A DNA stretch of 64,000 bases. It comes from Saturnia japonica (Eukaryota; Arthropoda; Insecta; Lepidoptera; Saturniidae). The stretch is taken from contig CM065319.1 in the NCBI GenBank assembly GCA_033032175.1, positions 14,295,018 to 14,359,017 of the forward strand. The letters run 5' to 3'. The number at the start of each line of letters is the position of its first letter. The first letter of the stretch is position 1. Under the pieces are notes generated by a model. That model was not told where the DNA came from, searched no databases, and saw only the letters and a program-made list of their open reading frames with translations. Of the stretch, positions 54,110 to 64,000 are shown piece after piece. The position numbers and the translations under genes were made by a program.

Positions 54110-54651
54110 CTTTTTTTACAGTAGCTCAGCAAATTGACGGTACTTTACCTGTACAAGTACAGTATCATCCAAACACAACGGCAACCACCGATCGAAATCC
54201 ACAGGCGGTCGCTGATGTCATGGTGGCCTCCTCAAATAACTCTTCACGTTACTCTTGAAGGACCTGATGTCTTAAGAAGGAGGAAACACATTAACCGAGA
54301 TATGGATCCATAGTTACACGGTACAACAAAGATAAGACAGTGAACTTTTTTGTTCATGCCGACATGGAGATTACCGAGAAAACTGTAACTTCGAAGCCCA
54401 GCGCCTGTGGTTCTGCTGTGGAAAGGAGAGGAGGAAATTAGATTGAACAACTCTTTATTTAGAACACTCACCATGGTACAGATGCTCAGCGAGGCACTGT
54501 TCTCGCGCAGCTGAAGCGGATCGATGTAATTGTTAACGTACGCATCGTTAACAATTTTGATAACCTTCTCTGCAACCCTGTCCAAAGCATCGAGGAGATA
54601 TTTAGCGGATTCATTCCAAAGATGCGAACAGTATTTCATACAGTGCCCCAA
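54110..54651 (-). pseudogene. Jockey-like reverse transcriptase C-terminal fragment
   Basis: A 135-codon open stretch (54651-54244) reads MKYCSHLWNESAKYLLDALD and then FNLISSSPFHSRTTGAGLRS, homologous to 52224-52560. It is followed by a 3' UTR (54240-54110) whose motif also occurs at 40165-40290 and 19430-19520. Partial copy, not functional. Confidence 0.75.
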
Positions 54652-56187
54652 AAAGGATCCTAGTCTTTAGGCTAGTTAATAATAGGTTGCTAAACCTGAG
54701 GACTGAGTTGGATCACCTCGTGTTCCAACGCGTATTGATAACTACACCCTCCTGACTTTAAAACAGCAGTGCAAATGCGCTATGCGATAGAAATAATTGT
54801 TGATAATATGGTGCTTCCACAACCAATCCTTGCACAGGTTTTGTTTAATGAAATAAGCAATTAAGGTAGTTGAAATAAAATAAAAAACCTATAACACTCA
54901 CTCAGATATACATATATAAGGTCAATAATGGCTTAGTTTAGAGGAATGGTTCATCTATTGGTACATTAATTATAACTGTTGAAACAACTATGCTAGGTGA
55001 TATTTTCAACTTAAAGGCGGTAGTTAATAAGGCTAGATTTAAAAAATACCACACCATCATGGTCTGGTTTAATCACAATTTTTTCTTCACTACAAATTTA
55101 TCATTATAAGTTTCGAGCATGTCTTCGTTGATATGAGCTGTCATTTCAAATTTCTCACTTAACTTATTTCCCTTCCATTTAAATGTATATATGTAACTGA
55201 TAAAAGATTATTCTAAGTCGTTTAATTAATGCCCAGAGTCGACTCAAACATGCCCACAGTCCCCGACTTCTAGTTACGATGGATTGTTTCAAAGTTTTAT
55301 TACGAAACGGATCCTGATCTAATTCCATTGTCTGGAATTAATCATTTAATTAATTTCGGTTATCCTAACTTAAATGATCGTTTTTAAGTTGATAATAACA
55401 TTACAAGCAATTAATGTGCGAAGTTTTTGAAAAAAACAACCTCAGCAGAGTATAATTAATGTGAAACAAAACATATTATGTTTAATATCATCCTATAGAA
55501 GTATAGAAGGTTGAATTATCCATTGTCCATCAAATTGTTTTTTTCTTAAATGATAATCAATATATCTATTTATTATTTCCAAAAGGTGTTTTTGCGCAAC
55601 GCTTTATATCACTTCTTCGTACAAATTAATAATTCAAAAATCATTTTAAAGCTTATGTTCTTCGTTATTGGCCCTGATAATCAAAAATAAAGAAATAGTT
55701 TGAAATAAATGCTTTAGATTTAAGCAAGTATAATCAACAATGTGACAAATATTCACACGGGTCCAGTGATTACTATTATTATACTAACAACCAAACTCTT
55801 ATTAAAAATATACTATAATAACGTACGTCGTAACGAAGTCGCATCGCGCAACTAAAGTTTTTTTTTTCTTAACATTTTATAGTCAGTTTCCAATAGGCTA
55901 GTCGCGTCGACAAACAATTACACGCAACTGATTTTAAATATTAAAACCTGGTTCTATTTTTAAATTTAAACATTTTCTTTGTGACTCAGTTACGATAGGG
56001 CTGTCTGTCGCCGTGGTAAAAACATCTCCCGGTTTAGAGACTCGTTTCCTGGGTAAGTAGTTTCCTTAGCTTTTTGTATAGGTCTGTTCTCAAATACCCA
56101 TTTTCTTATACAAGTTCCGATCATGCCAGTACGGAAAAATCAGCCAAGTGCAAGTCGGATGTACGTAATTTAAAAAAAATGATGTGA
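54652..56187. other. No gene seen
   Basis: AT-rich; only a weak SINE-like piece near 55045-55110 (catggtctggtttaatcaca). Confidence 0.4.
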
Positions 56188-56390
56188 TAGTGTGAAACTT
56201 CTTAAAAGGGAGACACGGATAGCCTAAATTGTGTACCTATACAATGTATAGCTATCTTTCTTCTTCCGTCTGCATTTATCTTTCTTCTCTGTCATGTAAC
56301 AAAATGTGACTAACCGGGACGCGTCCTTGAAATTTCCATCTCAATTCACGTAAAAAAAAACAAACCTCCGTCTAAGAAGTTTCACTTCAA
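56188..56390. repeat. Short inverted-repeat pair related to that at 1742-2604
   Basis: gtgaaacttctta near 56191 and taagaagtttcacttc near 56375 face each other across about 190 bp. The outer tttttgaagtgaaacttctt matches the end of the 1.7-kb copy. Confidence 0.4.
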
Positions 56391-57939
56391 AAATGTGTTT
56401 TCTTTCACTCCAGCGCCCTTTCTGTGTGCCTTACTCACACTTGGTCGGTTTTTTATTTTTTGTTTTACGTTTACATTAATTTTTTTCGATCAGACTAACG
56501 CTGTTGGTCTTTCACAGGACTTTGTGGCAAGTGCAGAAGATAGGGGTATTTGAAATAAACCAGGAGGTCGATATTTCAAATATTTATGGTAGCCCTATGT
56601 CACGGTGACACTTGAGTTTTTATGATTATCAATCGCTGTATAAATTGTTGCATAGGTTTTATTTTATTGCCTCACTTTATATATTATTATATAATATAAC
56701 TTTAAATTTATTACGAATGCGTGGGACACTGTCACACCGAGATTTTTGCAGATCGTTATTTATTATCCAATCCACGTTATACGGTACTTCTTAAGATATT
56801 TTATTACTGTACGTCTGTGGATGGAACACCTGACTGCGAAAAAGGAGGGTTATGTTTTTCGAGCGTATTTATGTATGTTTATTTCTTTGGCACGCTCTGT
56901 AGCTTAACGAGGTGTCGTTAGATTCGTCTTAATTGTGGGAGTGACATAGTCTATATAATATTTAAGTACGACGTCTGGGAATCAAATAAAAAACAAAAAT
57001 AGAAAAATATTTTTTTGTCGTGTTTTTGTTGCAGTGAGGTTTTTGTTTCCTTTTTAATAATTTAGCTTGTTATTTTTTTATACAATTTAGAGTTTTCACC
57101 ACAATTACACCTGATATTAAACGATGATACGAATCAAGATGGTAGCACGCAGCTCTTATTTTTACCCTATATTAAACAAGCCAAAAGAAGTAGGTATAAC
57201 TTAAAAAAAATGATGATCTTAGAAATTATAAGTAAAACCTAATGTATAATATAACAATATTTCAGTAGAAAATCAAAGCCATTTCAAACACACAGGAAAA
57301 CCGGAGTATTTCATTTCTAACGCTCTTAAAGCGAATGGAATGGAAACGAAATTTATCGATTTCTTTCCATTTGACGAACGTCGCGCAGATTTACGATTAA
57401 TTCCATTCGATTTTCTTTTAATTTATACTTGCTGTGAAATAATGCTTGAAAGTCGTCCATACACATATGGCAAGAATGCATTAAAGTTTGTATGTACATA
57501 CAAACTTGTAAAATGTATACAACTTTTTTAATAACAAGCGTCTTGGGTCTTACAAAATTTGTACAGTCTACTAAAGCTTCTTTTGGGTGTTCAATTTCCA
57601 ACGATGTTAAAGTTGAATCTTTTAAACAATTTTAAAGTCACCTTGCAAAATTTTCTTTTTTCATATAAACTTTTCACTTATTTATGTTTATTACCTGAGC
57701 TCAGAATCTTAATAATAATTTGACGTGCCTTGCTTATTTTACAATTTTAAAACGAATACAGGACAATGTAGAATAATTCTATTATACATTTACAAAGAAG
57801 TCCATATGGCTGAAGCTATTAAAATATAATACTAAACAATAATTTTAATATAATTTCTAATTTTAATTTCATAAACTAGCATCAATATACAAGAGAATTT
57901 TAAAACAAACTACAGTGATTTTCAAGAGTTCCCTGATGT

Positions 57940-58115
57940 ATCTTCAAAGTTAAAGGTCCAATGAAGATGATATTAAAATGGTAAAACCCTTAAGGTATTC
58001 CCTATCAAACAAAAAAAGAAACATCCAAATCGGTTAATGAACAAAGAAGTTATCCATAAAAAAATTATACATTCGAATTGACTAACCTCCGTCTTTTTTT
58101 GAGGTCGGTTAAAAA
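57940..58115 (+). repeat. Interspersed repeat ending in gaggtcggttaaa
   Basis: Contains aaacatccaaatcggttaat and ends tttttttgaggtcggttaaa, a module I associate with lepidopteran genomes. No coding content. Confidence 0.45.
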
Positions 58116-58394
58116 GTAGTACAAAATGTAATAAATCAGTGAATAGATTTAACAAATTGTCACAAAACATTCAATAATCATGCTGTATAGTTGTCATATA
58201 CTTCTGCTCGTTTGGTGCAGTGCGACAAATTTATCTCGGTAGTGTCAATTTCTGTGTGTCAAAATTTATTAAAAAAAAATTACATTTGTCTTTCTGGTAT
58301 TATCCATTAGGAGATTGCTATCCGTAAATCTTTTTTGTTATACTTTATAGGTTTACCGTTTTGGCACAATCACACCGTAAGTTAAGTGATGGTG

Positions 58395-58600
58395 CAGCCA
58401 TGTTAAGCCTAGAAAAATTTGCTCTGTCGGAACGTCGCCTATAGGTATTTGGTGACAACTTCAGTTTGGTAGCCAGCCAAGCCAAGTGAGAATTAGAAAA
58501 TGGCATATGAATAAGTTATGGTTTTATCACGATGCGTTTTTACACCGAATGCTCAGGCATATTATATGATTGGAATCAATCGATCGACGCGGCATCCGAA
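58395..58600 (-). mobile_element. Decayed SINE fragment
   Basis: Minus-strand motifs cgcgtcgatcgattg and a cattcggtgtaaaaacgcat-like stretch follow the body order of the SINEs at 7.3 and 17.2 kb, with heavy divergence. Confidence 0.4.
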
Positions 58601-58944
58601 CACACCTCCTTTGAACATCAATTTAAAATGCATTTAAGTTTCACTATGATTCTTCATTGGGATAATATTGTGACAACCGTTTTCTTGTAAACTAATTTAC
58701 CGGCTTGGATGCGGAAAAACTTGCGCGTAATATCATAACTTATGTATATAAAAGGTTTTTTGTTCATAATCTTTTTGGGATCCGCTTCTGTTAGCAACTC
58801 AATTTTCAACGACATCTGCTATAATCGACCGAAATAAACATAGTATTATAGTCGCCTTTTTAGATTCAAATACCAAAAACGAGCCCACGTTTTTATTACT
58901 ACAGTGAAAATTTAATTCTACTGTTATTAAATTATTTCAGCTTT

Positions 58945-58998
58945 GTTAATTAATTAATTAATTATTATTATTATTAATTAATTACTTAATTAATTTCG
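58945..58998. repeat. AT microsatellite (taat/tta)
   Basis: Runs of taattaattaat and ttattattatta in about 50 bp, self-complementary. Confidence 0.8.
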
Positions 58999-59923
58999 GT
59001 TTAATTATTACACTTTTTTCTTTTCTTAATTTTACAGTTTTTCTCATTAGTAAAACATATTTTTAGTAGATGGCGTCTTGAATATATTTTCATTAGCATC
59101 AACACATGGCATGCCTGAATTTAAAAAAAATCGAAAACGTTAATTTCAAATAATTTGTTTTAAATGGTGTTTGAATCATTATTTTTGATTATATAAATAA
59201 AACGTATTCGTACTTATTTTGTTTTAACCAGGTCGTTCAATTCAAAGATACTGCGTTGAGACAAAAATAATTAGGGTATGTTCTCGCAGCTGTTAGACCT
59301 CTTCAAAAGTTAACGTGACCGTAACGACAACGACACGCTCTGACGTCACAGATCATGTTACACTGTAGCAAGATACGTGTGCTACCGTCTCATATCAACA
59401 TGTTAATGTTGATTACAAGTGACGTGTTGTGTGATCTGTCGGTTAACTTTACAGCCGCTTTTAAACACATTTACATCCTATTTCAATGTTAAAAATAGAA
59501 CAACTAGCTGTGCCCGCGACTATGTACGCGTTAACTACATTTTTTTAGATAAGGACCAGGTATCTAAAAATTAAAACAAATACAAAATGATCAAAATCTA
59601 TCAAGTAGATTTTGCGTGATCAACGGCAAACCCCTATCATTTTATTTAAAGAGAAGAAAAAGATATAGTAGTGCAGTTGTAATAATAAAACGAATTAACT
59701 CAAAAATCATTATTCTTGATAAATCGCGTTAAAATCTATTCTTTTCGTTTACTTAAGTCGTTTTATTATGAAATCTCCAGATTAGATGTTTTTTTATTTA
59801 GTTCGGTACTACTATAGTAGCGGTAAACAGAAGTAATTTTTATTTTCTGTAAATTACTATGGTATTATTTTTGATGATGAGGAAAAATACAAGTTTGAGC
59901 TCAAAATAACCTACTTTTTGCAG

Positions 59924-60008
59924 GCTCGGAACAAACCCGCTGACGGCAGTGGGCATGTCAATCAGAAAAATATAGCCGGACAAAAAGCAACACCTCAGGG
60001 TCAAAAAG
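59924..60008 (+). CDS. Internal exon of an unrecognised gene (28 codons)
   Basis: Acceptor ctactttttgcag and donor gttagt flank an open 85-nt segment. It reads ARNKPADGSGHVNQKNIAGQ and then KATPQGQK, leaving in phase 1. It joins the exon at 62118 across a 2.1-kb intron that contains the decayed mariner. The sequence is basic and low in complexity (Gln, Lys, Gly), like a disordered linker. I do not recognise the protein. Upstream exons were not found in the window. Confidence 0.6.
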
Positions 60009-60295
60009 GTTAGTAACGTTAATTTTTGGTTCCAGAGTTTTGTCATTATTACTCAAATGCAGCCCACACAGTTATTTGAAGTGCATGTATTTCAAATGCT
60101 AATGCAAAATACGCATTTTTTTACGCACTCATGTTATCTACAGAATTATAAGTATCTAAGGAATAAATAAAAAGAAATATCCAGTACATTTTTCACCATT
60201 CGCACACACCAGCATACTTTTTTCAAAAAGCATTTTTTTTAAATCAAGTTGTTAATTAAATATTTTTTATTTACAATATGAATAAAGTTTATTTA

Positions 60296-61600
60296 TAGCT
60301 TTTCAAAATATCCCCCTCCAACCCCAATGTACATATGCATTCTGGTGAACCAGCTTTCAAAACGTTTAAAAAATATATGTTGGGGATGGCCAAAAAATAT
60401 TCGGCGAAATTCGTCGACGACCTCTTCTGCAGTGTTAAATTTTCGCCAACGAAATATTTTTTTTAAAGTGCGACATAAAAAAATCGCATAGAGTTATATC
60501 TGGGCTGTACGGAGGATGGGGTAACATTTGTATCAACAGTTCTACCTCCAAAGTATTCAAATAGTCCATGGTTCTAGCAGCTGTGTGAGCGGGCGCGTTA
60601 TCTTGGTGAAAAATAATGCCACGGATACTGCTGCTTGGTGACTCGCTATTCAATTTCTCGAAAGCTTGAGGAAGAAAAACTTCGCAATACCATTCACCAG
60701 TTACTGTTCTACGATCTTCTAGCGGAATTACTGCTACTAGTCCACTGCGTTCTGTTATGAGCCTCTTTAGGATTAGGTTTTTAAAAAAATAAATTAATTG
60801 ATTTCACAGCCGTCTAGCTCAGTTAGAGGGTGGATAGAGACTAACTAGGAAGGGACTGTCTAGCTAACTAAATATACTATTGGAATGCAGAGCAAGTAGG
60901 ATAAAGTGAGGTGTATGCAAGTTAGGGTGCAATTTAGGTATATAACAGTTCGCTATAATTCGCTATAATTTTTTCATTAACGCACCAACCGGGAACAACT
61001 ATTATAGGCAACTTGTCTTCGTAAAAGGATCATAGCTGTAGATCTAAGTTTCGTTAGTTGTAAAGATGTAGGTTGTAAACGTTTTGAGAAGTTCCTCCTT
61101 CAAACTTTTCTAGCATAAATTTACACCAATCAACACAACAGGATTTTTGCCCTTCGATGAGAGAATGAGGTATCCATCGCGAAGCAAGCTACCTAACTTT
61201 AAGGTGTTCATGCAGGACGGTGGAAACTGCCCGTGGTCCAATCTTCAGTTCAGCTTGAATCTCTCGATGTCAAATGTGTCCATTCTCCTGCAATAGCTAC
61301 TCTACCCTGATAACATTTTTATGGGTTACTAAAGTTGTAGGTCGGTTGGGTCTGGGGTCATCGTTAAAGTTCTCTCGACTACGTTTAAACTCATAAAACG
61401 AATAAGTAACTGTTGCTGACGCAGGAGCAGACTCCCCAAATGCATCTTGTAAATTTTCGTGAGATTCCTTGAAGCTTCCCCCGAGACATCCATTGTTGCA
61501 AACAAAAGTCGAGTGCAAAAAATATATTTTTAAATAACTACTCATAGGTGACCAATGATTTTCACCAAAGTGATTTGTATGGAAATTAGCTATCAATTTA
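60296..61600 (-). pseudogene. Decayed mariner transposase (DD34D type)
   Basis: Minus-strand blocks: an N-terminal region (61558-61297) with SYSFYEFKRSRENFNDDPRP-like sequence (the recruitment helix before the catalytic core), a degraded middle, and a catalytic block (60653-60435) with FHQDNAPAHTAARTMDYLNT and PPYSPDITLCDFF. The C-terminus runs to about 60296 (VVDEFRRIFFGHPQ, GVGGGYFEKL). A 4-codon insertion between the second and third Asp disturbs the normal spacing, and several frameshifts break the gene. It differs from the 17.8-kb mariner. Possible inverted ends with caaaatacgcattttt occur at about 60108 and 61890 (inverted). Confidence 0.8.
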
Positions 61601-62117
61601 AAATAGTTCGAAGAAAAAAGAGATTTTATTTATTCTGTGACTAACAATTTTTGGAACTACTTAGTTCTTGAAGTTTAGTGAATTTTTATTTCCTTTTTTG
61701 TATTTTTTCACTCTATTTTTTATGGCTACTGCCTATTTAGGAAACTTTGCTAATGTCAAAAAAACATATTTTAAATCGTATTTTAATCGTCAAAACATAT
61801 TCTCCTGTGAATATTTTGCTCTTTACTCCACAAAAAAAAACATTTACACAGAACATTTTTGGCATGAAAAAAGTTTGATTAACTAATAAAAATACGCATT
61901 TTGTATTTAAATACTTTAAACTCTTTTGCACATCTCTGTTTATACTACGTCAATTAACAGCATTCTATAGCTTTTTTAATCTATGTATAATCAAAGGTAA
62001 AGGTCTGATGTTCTTCTTCTTCTCTTCTTATTGTTGATGTCTCCGCAGATGAACCCTACCTATCTATCGCCTGTTTACATAAATGTCCAAGAAGTTTCAA
62101 CAAATGTGTTTCAATAG

Positions 62118-62293
62118 GTACAACAACTAAAGGCGGTCCAAAGACTCCTGTAAAACCGTCAGCCCAAAAAGGCTCAGCGAAGACAGCGCCACCGAAGCAA
62201 GCAGCGGCAGTTGCAGCTGTCAAAACACCCCAAGGGAAAAAGAAGAAGGGTCATAAACACCAGCAGTATGAACTCATTGTCACCATAAATTTG
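62118..62293 (+). CDS. Internal exon of the same unrecognised gene (58 codons)
   Basis: Acceptor gtttcaatag, donor gtgagt, 176 nt open in one frame with phase 1 entry and phase 0 exit. It encodes a Lys/Ala/Pro-rich disordered stretch (KTPVKPSAQKGSAKTAPPKQ), then GKKKKGHKHQQ, and ends in the hydrophobic YELIVTINL. That ending looks like the first beta strand of a folded domain continuing in the next exon, beyond the right edge. Base composition is clearly coding compared with flanks of over 70% AT. Function unknown; I name no family. Confidence 0.75.
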
Positions 62294-63971
62294 GTGAGTT
62301 TCTTAGTGTTATGGCTAGCAAAAGATTTAAAGGACAGAATTAAATAAATACGTCCATTAAATTACCTTTAATTAATTGGTTAATAAAGTTAAATTACAAG
62401 TTAATTAATTTATTACGAATAATATCGCTATAAAACCCTTTTTTAAATGAAGCACGAATAAAATAATATATTGAAAAAGTGATAATTCCATGGATTTAGT
62501 ATTACTGAATAAGACGAGACTAAAAAGGGAACACTAGTGTGATTATTATGTTGATTTTCTTTGTTTATATGAATACGAGTTGCACCCAGTTTAGAGCACA
62601 CGTATCCACAATAAAATTAAACACGTCTCTAATTAAGCAATAAATTACTCTTTGAAACCATTTTAGTTGTTTCCCGCTCTCGCCATCTATAGGTACGATG
62701 TTAATTTACGTAAAATTATATTAAGCTGCTATCAAAACAGATGGCGCTGTTAACAGAAATATTCTTTTAGGAAGATCTAGTCTGATAATTAATAAAATTA
62801 TTAATTAATCGTATTTAATGATGTGAAACATTTAATGCGGCGGGTAAGACCGGTTGTTGGCGAATGTTGGAATGGGGGACGCGTTGGTCCCAATGTTGGC
62901 GGTGTGCAACGGAGTTCGCCTAATTTAATAGACAGATTGGATTATTTCAAAGTTTCATGTCAAAAAATGGATAGATTAAAAGCGCTTGGTAAAGGATCAG
63001 TTATAAAATAAACATTTTCACAGGGACTTTCTTTTGGTTTCTCGTTTTTAGGGATCACCTAGTTAATTTTTTTTTATATTCTATAACTGAGATTTTTCGC
63101 ATAAGCCGGGCGACCCGGGACAGCCAGCTATTTATATTGCGTGAATTTTGACATGGATTCATTTATTAGTGCTGGAGAAATTCGTTCTCCATAAAGGAGT
63201 TTTAATATTTTTAATATTCTTATCGATCAAAACTTGCTCGATGACACCATAAATAATAATACGTTTTCCCGCCAAAATAAGCTTCTTGTTTATTGCTGGT
63301 TCTCAACGTGCCAAGACGAGAGATAGTATATTACACATAATAAGTATGTTCTACAATGTCTACAAAATTTACTAACTAGAATTATTACTAAAAATGTTTT
63401 AGCAAAAATATATATTTTATTTAAATTATTATGTTATTTTCAATCACGTACATATTTTAATATACACAAATTCATTAATGTATTCAGAATATTAAAAAAT
63501 AAAAATCCTCTCTTTTTATAAGTAACAATAATTAGGCATTGCCATGATTAAATATTCTATAACCATTGTTTCTTTCTTTTTGATTAAATTTTTCTAATTT
63601 AATTTATTTTGATGTCATTGTAAAAGCTCCTTGTTTATAGTTAAATGAGAACAGAAAGCGAAATTTAAATTATGCGTTGAATGTAGAATGGAAAATGTTA
63701 AACAACATTCTAAAATAACTCAATGTTCAATATTATATCACTCGTAACGAATTCTTTTAAGAAGTCGATATCCTCATCTTTCTTGCCTTATAAATCTATC
63801 TTTCATCACTACCACGAACATTATATTATCATTTAAAAACCGAAATACATTAAGGCTTCATAATTACGGTCGTTTTATAAACCCTGCGTTTGAACGAATT
63901 GATTAATATTGTTACACCCGTGGGTATTAAAAATGCCTATGATTGACGTAAAGAAGATTGTAAAGCTTGAT
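62294..63971. other. Intron of the unrecognised plus-strand gene; no exon seen
   Basis: After the donor at 62294 no further acceptor-bounded open segment was found. A 62-codon ORF at 62823-63011 is GC-richer than its flanks but has no recognisable motif. Confidence 0.4.
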
Positions 63972-64000
63972 TGTGAAGCTGTAAAAACCGCAGAAGCTTC
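63972..64000 (+). mobile_element. Jockey 3' tail copy cut by the window edge
   Basis: tgtgaagctgtaaaaaccgc and the following bases match the start of the terminal module; the rest lies outside the window. Confidence 0.6.

Noticed and set aside
54470..54476. ATG followed by GTGAGT on the minus strand, resembling a lone-Met first exon of troponin C
   Set aside because: It lies inside a reverse-transcriptase remnant that explains the sequence; the ATG at 48308-48310 is closer and sits in a promoter-like island.

Overview
The window looks like nuclear DNA of an insect, most likely a moth or butterfly (Lepidoptera). It is AT-rich and gene-poor, the genes are split by long introns, and the space is packed with insect transposons (mariner, Jockey-type retrotransposons, tRNA-derived SINEs). 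Interspersed repeats of a kind I associate with lepidopteran introns are also present, such as a module ending in a gaggtcggtt motif. There are no operons and no bacterial signals. The lepidopteran assignment is an inference; the insect assignment is firm.

One host gene can be assembled in full. It is a troponin C gene on the minus strand, running from about 48.4 kb down to 21.8 kb. It has six coding exons: a lone-Met exon at 48308-48310, then 48159-48195, 32213-32356, 29996-30112, 23811-23942 and 21792-21820. All splice phases agree and give a 153-residue protein closest, from memory, to the Drosophila TpnC25D type. Only the fourth EF-hand loop keeps all calcium ligands. A 50-nt acidic candidate terminal exon (43249-43298) lies in the 15.8-kb second intron in a matching phase. 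A second host gene is represented by two plus-strand exons near the right edge (59924-60008 and 62118-62293). They encode a Lys/Ala/Pro-rich stretch that I do not recognise, and the gene must continue outside the window. A 33-nt exon-like island sits at 6484-6516.

Mobile DNA, left to right. 0-15 kb: repeats, two SINEs and truncated Jockey tails. 15.1-16.9 kb: a 1.8-kb fold-back element with arms of about 0.5 kb. 17.77-19.07 kb: a structurally complete mariner with perfect 32-bp inverted repeats, a TA duplication and an open 359-aa transposase whose second catalytic Asp is Asn (DD41D-type spacing). 32.6-39.4 kb: a nested insertion inside troponin C intron 2. Here a small gene-less LTR retrotransposon (TRIM-like, about 0.8 kb) has a nearly full-length 5.9-kb Jockey-type element inserted into its 5' LTR with a 13-bp target duplication. 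40-64 kb: inverted-repeat elements, decayed reverse-transcriptase fragments and a decayed mariner at 60.3-61.6 kb.

All eight copies of the Jockey 3' end that I found point the same way (plus), antisense to troponin C. No rRNA, free-standing tRNA, CRISPR array or replication origin was seen.
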